The notes beneath the pieces are model-generated. The model saw only the letters and a program-made list of their open reading frames with translations, made no database searches and was not told where the DNA came from. The position numbers and the translations under genes are program-made. A DNA stretch of 64,000 bases from Pseudomonas bohemica (lineage in GTDB: Bacteria; Pseudomonadota; Gammaproteobacteria; Pseudomonadales; Pseudomonadaceae), in the NCBI RefSeq assembly GCF_002934685.1, contig NZ_NKHL01000102.1, positions 11,237 through 75,236 of the forward strand, in the 5' to 3' direction. Below, piece after piece: positions 42,527 through 52,244 of the stretch (positions are counted from its first letter, which is position 1; every line of letters begins with the position of its first letter).

Positions 42527-42901
42527 ATGAAGTTCCGTCTTCTTCTCTGGATGTTGGGCTTGTTGATGGCGCGTGCCAGCCGCAACAACCCAGCCTTCAA
42601 ACAACAACTGGCCGGCAAGAACCTGACCTTTCTGCTGCAGACCACCGACGGTAAGGTCGCCCGCCATTTCGTGGTCCGCGATCAGCGCGTGAGTAGCCGG
42701 GCAGGCCCAATCGCCGAGCCAGCGTTCGCGATTTCATTCAAGGACGCAACTTACGGCTTCGCCACGATGCAGGCGAAGAACAAGCAGCTGGCGTTCATGC
42801 AGGGGATTCAGGACAAGCATATTCAAGTCACCGGCAATACCGGCCTGGTGATGTGGTTTCAGGGCCTGACAAAGTATTTGGGGCCGAGGAAGAAGAAGTA
42901 A
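42527..42901 (+). CDS. SCP2-like sterol/lipid-binding-fold small protein
   Basis: A 124-residue protein that matches the short SCP2-type domain: MKFRLLLWMLGLLMARASR at the start, then LTFLLQTTDGKVARHFVV and a C-terminal LAFMQGIQDKHIQVTGNTGLVMWFQGLTKYL. Such proteins bind hydrophobic ligands, but no ligand or partner is evident. The hydrophobic first 16 residues may be a membrane anchor or helix. It corresponds to PA5347 in position. The ATG at 42527 is preceded by GTAGAGGC; the open frame begins upstream at 42362 without family similarity. The family call is from motif memory. Confidence 0.7.
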   Translation: MKFRLLLWMLGLLMARASRNNPAFKQQLAGKNLTFLLQTTDGKVARHFVVRDQRVSSRAGPIAEPAFAISFKDATYGFATMQAKNKQLAFMQGIQDKHIQVTGNTGLVMWFQGLTKYLGPRKKK

Positions 42902-42991
42902 TTTTTTTGCCGAGGGGCTCGGCCGAGCGCTGAATCTGTGGGAGATCCCGCCCCGTCTTCGACGCTGCGCTGTCGCGGAGCAACACGGTCT

Positions 42992-43081
42992 CCTGTGAGC
43001 TTGCTCACGAAGGCTGAGTTTCTGGCGCGGAAGCAGTTGTGAGATTACCGCCTCTTTCGTGAGCGAGCTCACTCCCACAGA
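42992..43081. repeat. REP pair (GTGAGCTTGCTCACGAAGG family)
   Basis: CCTGTGAGCTTGCTCACGAAGG is inverted at the right as CTTTCGTGAGCGAGCTCACTCCCACAG. A solitary half (CTGTGGGAG) lies further left at 42936. It fills the gap between the convergent SCP2-like and HDOD genes. Confidence 0.7.
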
Positions 43082-43118
43082 GATCTCGATAGGTCCGAGA
43101 TCCCTGCAGAGTTAGCAA

Positions 43119-44513
43119 TCAATGAAACTGCGAAGCCAGCTCGCGCAACAGCACCTCGGCTTCCAGCACCTTCTTCACCACATCCTCGGCTTTCTCGCGA
43201 GACAGTTCCAGGCGCAGGAACAGCTCGTCGGGAATGCTTTCCATCGGTCCTGAGCCGATGCCTTCCCTGCGCAACAGACGAACCGCCAGGCATACGAGGT
43301 TGGCGTATTCGTGATGCTCGCCGGCATATTGCGGGTCGTGCTGGAAGCGCAGGGCTGTGGCCAGTTCTCCCGGCATGTCCCAGTTGCGCATCAGCCAGGC
43401 GCCGATCTGCTCGCGGGTGATGCCTAGCAGATGCTGCTCCACGAAACTGTGGTGCAGGTGCGGGTTGACCTCGATCTGCCTGCAGATCAACGAGAAATGC
43501 GGCGGGAACACGTGGGCAAGCAGCAGGTAGCCGAAGTTATGCAGCAGCCCCGCCAGGTATGTCAGGCCGCTCTCAGGACGCTTGGCCCGCGGCATGGCAC
43601 GGGTCAGGCCTTCGATGACTGCCGCGGTGTAGATAGACTGCTGCCAGTACGGCGTTGCCTGCTGCGGATGGTCTTTGGGCAATGAAAGGGTTTTGCCCAA
43701 GGCGAGACCCAGTGCCAGGTTGATCACCAGATCGAAGCCCAGCACGCGCACGATGGCGTCTTCGACCGAGCGAATCTTGCCGGCCGAGCCGTAGTATGGC
43801 GAGGCTGCCCAGCTCACCACTTGCGCCGCCAGCGCCGGGTCGGTTTCGACGACGCCGGTGATGTCATCGATAGTAGCGTCCGGGTCGACCCGCAGCTTGA
43901 TGATCTTCTGTGCGGTGTCGGCCAGCGGCGGAATCTCCACCGTCGCCTCGAGGCGCTGCTGAATACGGCGCGCGGTGAAGTTCTGCACCGCCTTGGTGAT
44001 CTCTTCGCGGTCGTCGTCAGGGCGGTCCAGGTTCGGCTGCACAGACGCAACCGGCTCACCAAAGGTGGCAGCGCTGGCCTTGCTCAGCAGCGACTTGAAG
44101 TTTTCGCTGCCGATTTCCAGCAGCAGGCCGGGCTCGCCGGAGTCGATCAGGACTGTCGGCTCCTGGAGAATGCGTTCTTCGTACAGGCAAGGTGAACTGG
44201 TCAGCGCCGGAAGGGCAGGCAAGGCGCGCAAGTTGTTCTTGCCCAGCATGCTGTCCAGATGCTCCTTCGTCACCGCCGTGAGCTTGCGCCCCGTCAGTTC
44301 AGTGATGCGATTGAGGTCCAGCAGCTGGCTTTGCGGGAACAGGACCAGCAACGCGCCCACAGTGTCGTGGAGCAGAATGGCCTGGACCTTCTGCGCAACG
44401 GGAAGAGACTCGGCGTCCATGACCTCGCGGTAGTCAATGGACGCTTTGCCAAGCAACTGCCGGATGACAGACGGGGCGTGTTGGGCGTCGTCGATGTGGG
44501 CAACTTCTGTCAT
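43119..44513 (-). CDS. YbaK-like / HDOD domain fusion protein
   Basis: A 464-residue protein with two parts. Residues about 10-150 resemble YbaK/ProX aminoacyl-tRNA deacylases (VIRQLLGKASIDYREVMD, ALLVLFPQSQLLDLNRITELTGRKL, a valine/leucine-rich strand VLIDSG..LLLEIG). Residues about 195-430 are an HDOD domain, a degenerate HD fold used for signalling: IPPLADTAQKIIKLRVDPDATIDDITGVVETDPALAAQVV, and LLHNFGYLLLAHVFPPHF where the metal-binding HD pair is changed (HN). The combination suggests a regulatory adaptor rather than an enzyme. It is transcribed toward the REP-bounded gap, 85 bases from the recG stop, and corresponds to PA5346. Confidence 0.8.
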   Translation of the reverse strand: MTEVAHIDDAQHAPSVIRQLLGKASIDYREVMDAESLPVAQKVQAILLHDTVGALLVLFPQSQLLDLNRITELTGRKLTAVTKEHLDSMLGKNNLRALPALPALTSSPCLYEERILQEPTVLIDSGEPGLLLEIGSENFKSLLSKASAATFGEPVASVQPNLDRPDDDREEITKAVQNFTARRIQQRLEATVEIPPLADTAQKIIKLRVDPDATIDDITGVVETDPALAAQVVSWAASPYYGSAGKIRSVEDAIVRVLGFDLVINLALGLALGKTLSLPKDHPQQATPYWQQSIYTAAVIEGLTRAMPRAKRPESGLTYLAGLLHNFGYLLLAHVFPPHFSLICRQIEVNPHLHHSFVEQHLLGITREQIGAWLMRNWDMPGELATALRFQHDPQYAGEHHEYANLVCLAVRLLRREGIGSGPMESIPDELFLRLELSREKAEDVVKKVLEAEVLLRELASQFH

Positions 44514-44598
44514 AGCCTGTATCCAGATTCTTACAATCGCTGAAGTATAACCAGCTTGGTTGTTATATAGGTGAGATGCGTTCTTCTTGCTGACTACT

Positions 44599-46674
<2,076 letters not shown>

Positions 46675-46683
46675 ACAACCCAC

Positions 46684-47613
46684 TTAACTCGCTTTGGCCT
46701 GGGCTTTGGGGCGAGCGACGGAGCACAGGCGGATCGAGTCGGCAAGGATCTCAATGGCTTTTGGTCGTGGGAAGCTTGCGCGCCAGGCAATGGCCACTGT
46801 GCGGAACGGCACCGGCGGCGACAGCGGACGGACCTCTATCACGCCGGGAGCGTAATGGTGGCTGTCGACTGCGGACATCGGCAGGATCGAAACCCCGAGG
46901 CCTGAAGCTACCATGTGTCGAATGGTTTCCAGCGAACTGGATTCGACGGTAGTGTGCTTGGCGCTGTCGCCGCCCTTGACCAGCGTCGGACAGGCTTCGA
47001 GCACCTGGTCGCGGAAGCAGTGACCTTCGCCCAGCAGCAGCAGGCTCTTGTCGTTCAGCGCCGCCGCATCGATGGTGTCTTTCTGCGTCCAGGGGTGATC
47101 GGCCGGCATCAGCACGTAGAACGGTTCGTCGTACAGCGACATCGTCAATACGTCGGCTTCGTTGAACGGAAGGGCGATGATGATCGCGTCGAGTTCACCA
47201 TTGCGCAGCTTGTCGCGCAGCACGTGGGTGAAATTCTCTTCGATGTACAACGGCATTTGTGGGGCAACCCGATGCAGTTGCGGAATCAGGTGCGGGAACA
47301 GGTAAGGACCGACTGTGTAGATCGCGCCGACTTTCAGCGGTGCGGTCAGCTGGTTTTTACCCGTCTGGGCGAGTTCACGAATGCCTTGAGCTTGCTCGAG
47401 CACTTTCTGCGCCTGAGCCACGATGCCCTCGCCGACCGGCGTAAGACGTACCGCACTCTTGCTGCGCTCGAAAATCAGCACACCGAGTTCATCTTCCAGC
47501 TTCTTCACGCCTACCGACAATGTCGGCTGGCTAACATGGCAGCGCTCGGCCGCGTGGCCGAAATGCTGCTCTTGAGCGAGGGTAACGATATAGCGCAATT
47601 CTGTGAGGGTCAT
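46684..47613 (-). CDS. oxyR: Hydrogen-peroxide sensing transcriptional activator OxyR
   Basis: A 309-residue LysR-family regulator of peroxide defence genes. The helix-turn-helix is HFGHAAERCHVSQPTLSVGVKKLE. The redox pair is exactly conserved: C199 in GEGHCFRDQV and C208 in VLEACPTL; peroxide oxidises them to a disulfide that activates the protein. The C-terminus is longer than in E. coli OxyR (KPKAQAKAS-type tail). It is transcribed ahead of recG, and follows tonB by 92 bases on the same strand. Confidence 0.97.
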   Translation of the reverse strand: MTLTELRYIVTLAQEQHFGHAAERCHVSQPTLSVGVKKLEDELGVLIFERSKSAVRLTPVGEGIVAQAQKVLEQAQGIRELAQTGKNQLTAPLKVGAIYTVGPYLFPHLIPQLHRVAPQMPLYIEENFTHVLRDKLRNGELDAIIIALPFNEADVLTMSLYDEPFYVLMPADHPWTQKDTIDAAALNDKSLLLLGEGHCFRDQVLEACPTLVKGGDSAKHTTVESSSLETIRHMVASGLGVSILPMSAVDSHHYAPGVIEVRPLSPPVPFRTVAIAWRASFPRPKAIEILADSIRLCSVARPKAQAKAS

Positions 47614-47704
47614 AGCGTGCGTCCATGAAGTTGCGGCCCCAGCATAGCGGGTGCAATCGATAGACGCACGTTATCAGGCTCACCGTCTTTACAAAATCGT
47701 CGTT

Positions 47705-48448
47705 TCAGCGCTTATCCAACGAATAAACGAAGGGCGCGACGACTTCCAGCGTGCCGTTGTTGAGCAGTTCGGCCGGTGGCTTGGGCAGGGGCTGGGCACG
47801 ACGAATCATTTCCAGTGTGGCCCGATCCAGCGCCGCGCTGCCTGAGCCGCCCGCGATTTCGTAGGACAGTACCCGGCCTTCACCATCGACGACGAATCGC
47901 AGACGGTTGATGCCTTGCATGCCGCGACGACGAGCGTCTTCCGGATAGCGCTTGAACTTGCTCAAGTGACGCAACAGATCGCCCTGCCAGCTTGGCAGTG
48001 CAGTACTTGGTGGCGCTGGCGGAGCCTGTTCAGGCGCTGCCGACTTTTCAGGTTTGGCGTTGGAGGGCGGAGTGTCTACCGGTTTTTCATCGGCTGGTTT
48101 CTCTTCCTTCGGCGGCTCGACCTTTTTCACCGGCTTGGGCGGCTGTGGCTTTGGCTTTGGCTTGACCGGCTTGGGAATCGCGATTTCCGGTTTCGGCGCT
48201 TCTGCGATAGGCGGAATCGGCAGTTGCTCTTCCGGCGCAGGGGGCTGCGGCGGCTGAACCACTTTCGGCGGTGGCGGCGGAGCGGGCTCGGGAACAGGCG
48301 CCAGCTCGATCATCATCGCCGCCGGTGGCAGCTCGATGGCCTGCGAGGTGGGCCAGCGCAGTGCGACGAGGATCGCAACGGCGTGTACCGCCAGCACCAA
48401 CAACAGACTACCGCTATAGCGCGTCAGTTTTTGGCGCGTATTGATCAT
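47705..48448 (-). CDS. tonB: Energy transducer TonB
   Basis: A 247-residue protein that carries the proton-motive energy from ExbBD to TonB-dependent outer-membrane receptors for iron-siderophores and vitamin B12. One N-terminal membrane segment (YSGSLLLVLAVHAVAILVAL) is followed by a long proline/lysine-rich periplasmic spacer (PPPPPKVVQPPQPP, EKPADEKPVDTP) and a C-terminal receptor-contact domain with YPEDARRRGMQGINRLRFVVD. It overlaps exbD by four bases and is the last gene of exbB-exbD-tonB. Confidence 0.95.
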   Translation of the reverse strand: MINTRQKLTRYSGSLLLVLAVHAVAILVALRWPTSQAIELPPAAMMIELAPVPEPAPPPPPKVVQPPQPPAPEEQLPIPPIAEAPKPEIAIPKPVKPKPKPQPPKPVKKVEPPKEEKPADEKPVDTPPSNAKPEKSAAPEQAPPAPPSTALPSWQGDLLRHLSKFKRYPEDARRRGMQGINRLRFVVDGEGRVLSYEIAGGSGSAALDRATLEMIRRAQPLPKPPAELLNNGTLEVVAPFVYSLDKR

Positions 48449-48870
48449 TTCTTACCAACCGTCTCGAGACCCACCAGACCGACCTTCAGGTAACCAGCGC
48501 CGCGCAGGAGGTTCATGACCTCCATCAGATCGCCGTAGTCCACGCCTTTATCGGCCTGGAAAAAGATGGTCGTGTCTTTTTTGCCCTTGGTCTTGGCATC
48601 CAGCACCGGACCGATATGCTCGCGAGCGACTTTTTCATCGCCCAAGTACAGGCTTTGGTCGGCCTTGACGCTGAGAAATACCGGTTTTTCGGGTCGGGGC
48701 GCCGGTTTCGCCGTGGAGGCGGGCAGGTCGACCTTGATGTCCACCGTGGCCAGAGGCGCCGCCACCATGAAGATGATCAGCAGCACCAACATGACGTCGA
48801 TGAATGGCGTCACGTTGATTTCGTGGTTCTCGGCGAGGTCGTCGCCACCTTCGTTAAGATGCAGGCCCAT
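48445..48870 (-). CDS. exbD: Biopolymer transport protein ExbD
   Basis: A 141-residue inner-membrane protein forming the proton channel complex with ExbB. One membrane segment near the N-terminus (NVTPFIDVMLVLLIIFMVAAPLA) contains the catalytic aspartate (D25), followed by a periplasmic domain with VDLPASTAKPAPRPEKPVFLSV. It lies between exbB (three-base gap) and tonB (four-base overlap). Length and layout are standard. Confidence 0.95.
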   Translation of the reverse strand: MGLHLNEGGDDLAENHEINVTPFIDVMLVLLIIFMVAAPLATVDIKVDLPASTAKPAPRPEKPVFLSVKADQSLYLGDEKVAREHIGPVLDAKTKGKKDTTIFFQADKGVDYGDLMEVMNLLRGAGYLKVGLVGLETVGKK

Positions 48871-48873
48871 GGT

Positions 48874-49842
48874 TTACCCCATTTTTACCATGTGCGGCTG
48901 TTGAGCACGGTCGGCGGTGGGCTGATGATCCAGATCGCGGCTGACCAGTAACAGAACCTGAGCCGATGCGTCCGATACTTGCGCCTTGTAGCCAGCGATG
49001 GAGCGGGCGAAGACGTTGTAGATGACCACTGCAGGAATTGCGGCAACCAGCCCCAGTGCGGTTGCCAGCAGAGCTTCGGCGATGCCGGGAGCGACGACAG
49101 CCAGATTGGTGGTCTGGGTCTTGGCGATACCGATGAAGCTGTTCATGATGCCCCACACGGTGCCGAACAGACCGACGAAGGGCGCGGTGGAACCAATGGT
49201 GGCGAGCACGCCGGTGCCCATGCTCATGTTGCGACCACAGGCGGCGACCAGACGCTCGAGGCGGAAGCTGACACGCTCCTTGATGCCCTCGCGCTCGCGA
49301 CTGTTGACTGACAGATGCATTTCTTCCAGTGCGTCATGGACCAGTAGATTCGCCAGCGTACCTTGCTTCTTGGCACTGGCGCTGGATTCGTCCAGAGTAC
49401 GAGCGCGCTTGAGGGCTGCGATTTCGCCCTTCAGGCGGCGCTTGGCACCCAGCAGCTCGAAGCCTTTGGCGATCCAGATGGTCCAGGTGATGATCGAGGC
49501 GATGGCCAGACCGATCATCACGGCTTTGACGACGATATCGGCGTTCTTGTACATGCCCCAGGGCGACAGGTCGTGGGACATGCCCAGGCTGTTGTCTTCG
49601 GCGGCAGCTTCCAGCGACTCGGTCGGTGCAGCAGGATCCTGAACGGCAGGCGCCGCCGTGGTGTCCACTGGCGTAGCGGCCGGAGCGGCAGATTGCACCG
49701 CCGCAGGCTGCGCGGGAGCGTTGGAGTCGGCGAGGGCGACGGGTGCCAGCATCAGGCCGAAAAGCACCGCTGCGACGGCGCGTACTGCGCGTGGCAGACC
49801 TGTAGACGTTGTTGACGAAGCGGGGGATAGAGTAAGTGTCAT
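48874..49842 (-). CDS. exbB: Biopolymer transport protein ExbB
   Basis: A 322-residue MotA/TolQ/ExbB-family membrane protein. An N-terminal signal-like segment and an alanine/proline-rich periplasmic extension of about 80 residues (typical of Pseudomonas ExbB) precede three membrane segments: KNADIVVKAVMIGLAIASIITWTIWIAK (residues 97-124), FVGLFGTVWGIMNSFIGI and GLVAAIPAVVIYNVFAR. The conserved GTVWGIMNSF and EALLATALGLVAAIPAV motifs are present. ATG 49842 is the likely start; the frame opens at 49890. A Fur-like site lies upstream. Confidence 0.94.
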   Translation of the reverse strand: MTLTLSPASSTTSTGLPRAVRAVAAVLFGLMLAPVALADSNAPAQPAAVQSAAPAATPVDTTAAPAVQDPAAPTESLEAAAEDNSLGMSHDLSPWGMYKNADIVVKAVMIGLAIASIITWTIWIAKGFELLGAKRRLKGEIAALKRARTLDESSASAKKQGTLANLLVHDALEEMHLSVNSREREGIKERVSFRLERLVAACGRNMSMGTGVLATIGSTAPFVGLFGTVWGIMNSFIGIAKTQTTNLAVVAPGIAEALLATALGLVAAIPAVVIYNVFARSIAGYKAQVSDASAQVLLLVSRDLDHQPTADRAQQPHMVKMG

Positions 49843-49930
49843 GCTGGCCCGACCTGATATGAATAAGGTGTTTCGTTCTGAAAGCGTCACGCTGGCGTGC
49901 GGCGAGCGGAGGAGAACAAAGGGCAGACAT

Positions 49931-49952
49931 TATTGCAAGTAATTCTTGTTAA
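49931..49952. promoter_or_regulatory. Fur-like sequence upstream of exbB
   Basis: TATTGCAAGTAATTCTTGTTAA resembles Pseudomonas Fur boxes (TTGCAAATGAT half-site plus a weaker mirror). It lies 89-110 bases before the exbB start, where iron repression would be expected. Score is moderate. Confidence 0.4.
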
Positions 49953-50053
49953 CAAAAGTAATAGAGTCTCTTTTTTTAACACGAATGCGTCCCGATGGTC
50001 GCATTCGACCCCCGTTTCATTGGTTCAAACCTACTTTTGATGTGGAGATTGTG

Positions 50054-50905
50054 ATGGCAGCGCCGTCCGTTTTGATTGCTGGCTGTGGTGACATCGGAGG
50101 GCGTCTGGCCCTCCAGTTGTTGCCCCAGGGATGGACCGTATACGGCTTGCGCAGAAGCGTGGCGAAGTTGCCCGAAGGCGTGCGCGGTGTGAGTGGTGAT
50201 CTGTTCGATGCACGCATTCCCGTGCAGTGGCCTGAAGGCCGCATTGACTATCTGGTGTACTGCGTAACGCCCGCTGAGCGTGATGAGGCCGGTTATCGCG
50301 CGGCTTACGTTCAGGGATTGCGCAATGTGCTCGGCTGGGTCGAGCGCAGCGGGCAGAAGCCCCGACGCATCCTGTTCGTCTCGAGCAGCAGTGTTTACGG
50401 GCAGCAGCACGGGGAGTGGGTCGACGAAACGTCTTGCGCCGAGGCCTCGGGGTTTTCAGGGCAGGTGATGCGCGAGGCCGAACAGGTGGCGCTCGCCAGC
50501 GGCTTGCCTGCCAGTATCGTCAGGCTCACCGGGATTTACGGGCCGGGACGTAGCGACTTGATGAACCGAGTTCGACAGGGGTACAGCGTGGCCATGGACC
50601 CACCTTTATATGGCAACCGGATACACGCCGATGACGCGGCCGGTCTGTTGGCGTTTCTGCTGCAGGCCGATGCTCGAGGTGTGGCGCTGGATGGCATCTA
50701 TATCGGTGTCGACGACGCGCCAGTCCCATTGGCCGAGGTAGTGGACTGGATGCGCAAGCGTCTGGGCGTGACGCATTGGTCGGACGAAAACAGCGTTCGC
50801 CGCGCAGGCAGTAAACGCTGCAGCAATGCCAGAGCGAAAGCCTTGGGTTGGGTGCCGCGCTATGCGAGTTATAAGGAAGGGTACGAAGCGATGTTGGCAA
50901 AGTAG
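50054..50905 (+). CDS. SDR-family NAD-dependent epimerase/dehydratase (YeeZ-like)
   Basis: A 283-residue Rossmann-fold protein. The nucleotide motif is IAGCGDIGGRLALQLL (residues 7-22, GxGxIG pattern), with YCVTPAERDEAGYRAAYVQGLRNVL, then the active-site area ILFVSSSSVYG and VREAEQVAL-like stretch; the catalytic Tyr-x3-Lys motif of typical SDRs is absent in the expected place (SVYGQQHG), so this is an atypical member like YeeZ. The substrate is unknown. The ATG at 50054 follows GTGGAG. It is divergent from exbB. Confidence 0.85.
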   Translation: MAAPSVLIAGCGDIGGRLALQLLPQGWTVYGLRRSVAKLPEGVRGVSGDLFDARIPVQWPEGRIDYLVYCVTPAERDEAGYRAAYVQGLRNVLGWVERSGQKPRRILFVSSSSVYGQQHGEWVDETSCAEASGFSGQVMREAEQVALASGLPASIVRLTGIYGPGRSDLMNRVRQGYSVAMDPPLYGNRIHADDAAGLLAFLLQADARGVALDGIYIGVDDAPVPLAEVVDWMRKRLGVTHWSDENSVRRAGSKRCSNARAKALGWVPRYASYKEGYEAMLAK

Positions 50906-50937
50906 CTTGCGGAGTAACCTGATCTGGCGCAGGTCCA

Positions 50938-51025
50938 TTGTAGGAGCGCGCTTGCCCGCGATGGCTTCGGCAAATTGAACGATATCATTGCTGACGAAAT
51001 GCAATCGCAGGCAAGCGCCCCTACA
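50938..51025. repeat. REP pair (GGAGCGCGCTTGCCCGCGATGG family)
   Basis: TTGTAGGAGCGCGCTTGCCCGCGATGG is inverted at the right as GCAATCGCAGGCAAGCGCCCCTACAG. It lies between the convergent SDR and lipoprotein genes. Confidence 0.75.
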
Positions 51026-51038
51026 GAACCGCGCGAAA

Positions 51039-51782
51039 TCAGTTTTTCTCCAACACCCAATGCCGCTCGCCTGGACGAAGGTCCGGCATCTCGGTCGCCT
51101 GGGCATTGTTCACAGCCTGGAAAATCTCCAGTTGCTTGCCCTGCCGCACGAAGACCCATGGGCTGCCGCGCTCATTCTTCTCCAGCCACATGCTGTCGTA
51201 TTCGCCACTCATGGCCGCGCAGTCGCCCGCCAGACAAAGGGCATAACGGTCATTACCCGGCAGGCCGGTGACGCTGCCATCGGGTGCGAACTCCACGACG
51301 CTGCCTTGCCCGTCGCCGTTGACAATGGTCCATTTGCCGCCTAGATACGCGGTATACAGCGCACGTTCGAAACTGGTGCCCGGTTGAGCACCTGCCTGCG
51401 CGGCCTCTTTCGGGACGCGGAAATGCTGCTCGGGCCCGGAATCGCTGGCGCTCTGCACCAATTCATCGCTCTTGAGCTTGAGATCGTCCGAGGCGCTGCC
51501 GTAGACGTTCACTTTCCAGGTGCCGTTCGGGTCCTTGGCGATCTTGCCCTCGGTCAGCTCAAAACCGTTATAGGACGTCGCTTGGCCAGCAGCGGTATTG
51601 ATGTTCCACTCCAGCGTTGGCCCGTAAGCCAGCAGCGATTGGCGCAGATTGCCACCAGAGGCTGCGGCATCGATGGCCGCCTGGTTGATCCAAACGCCGT
51701 CAGGGGTCTTGTTGGAATGGCTGGCGCAACCGCTCAGCAGCGCGGCCAGCAGCGAGAGGGCGAACGCAACGCGCATACGCAT
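51039..51782 (-). CDS. Lipoprotein of unknown function
   Basis: A 247-residue protein with a lipoprotein signal: MRMRVAFALSLLAALLSGC (lipobox LSGC, cysteine at residue 19, +2 alanine), so it is probably anchored in the outer membrane. The mature part has SLLAYGPTLEWNINTAAGQATSYNGFELTEGKI and a C-terminal GEYDSMWLEKNERGSPWVFVRQGKQLEIFQA. I do not recognise a named family. It lies upstream of nothing on its strand and downstream of ridA, from which it is 59 bases away on the same strand, so co-transcription with spoT-ridA is possible. Confidence 0.82.
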   Translation of the reverse strand: MRMRVAFALSLLAALLSGCASHSNKTPDGVWINQAAIDAAASGGNLRQSLLAYGPTLEWNINTAAGQATSYNGFELTEGKIAKDPNGTWKVNVYGSASDDLKLKSDELVQSASDSGPEQHFRVPKEAAQAGAQPGTSFERALYTAYLGGKWTIVNGDGQGSVVEFAPDGSVTGLPGNDRYALCLAGDCAAMSGEYDSMWLEKNERGSPWVFVRQGKQLEIFQAVNNAQATEMPDLRPGERHWVLEKN

Positions 51783-51840
51783 AGCGGAGTCCTTCCTTTG
51801 CTCTTAGGGAGGCGGAGCGTGGACGCGCTCCGCGAGGGAT

Positions 51841-52221
51841 TTACTCGATGACCAGCACAGCGTCCATTTCGACCTGTGCGCCACGTGGCAGTGCAGCGAC
51901 GCCGATTGCGGCGCGGGCTGGATAAGGCTGTTCGAAGTATTTGCCCATGATTTCGTTGACCTTGGCGAAGTGGCTCAGGTCTGTCAGGAAGATATTCAGC
52001 TTGACGATGTCCTTGAACGAGCCGCCTGCCGCTTCAGCCACGGCCTTGAGGTTCTCGAAAACTTGAGTGGTCTGGGCATCGAAACCCTCGACCAGCTCCA
52101 TGGTTTTCGGATCCAGAGGAATCTGACCGGACATGTAGACGGTATTGCCAGCTTTGATCGCCTGAGAATACGTGCCGATGGCGGCAGGGGCCTTGTCGCT
52201 GGAGATAACGGTCTTGCTCAT
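51841..52221 (-). CDS. ridA: 2-iminobutanoate/2-iminopropanoate deaminase RidA
   Basis: A 126-residue member of the RidA (YjgF) family that hydrolyses reactive enamine/imine intermediates from PLP enzymes. It has the family start [36 protein letters not shown] and the signature [13 protein letters not shown] at the end; the conserved arginine lies in [20 protein letters not shown]. It follows spoT by 23 bases on the same strand, the usual Pseudomonas order. A protective role during the stringent response is reasonable but inferred. Confidence 0.95.
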   Translation of the reverse strand: MSKTVISSDKAPAAIGTYSQAIKAGNTVYMSGQIPLDPKTMELVEGFDAQTTQVFENLKAVAEAAGGSFKDIVKLNIFLTDLSHFAKVNEIMGKYFEQPYPARAAIGVAALPRGAQVEMDAVLVIE

Positions 52222-52244
52222 GAAAAACTCCTGTTGGCAGTTGG

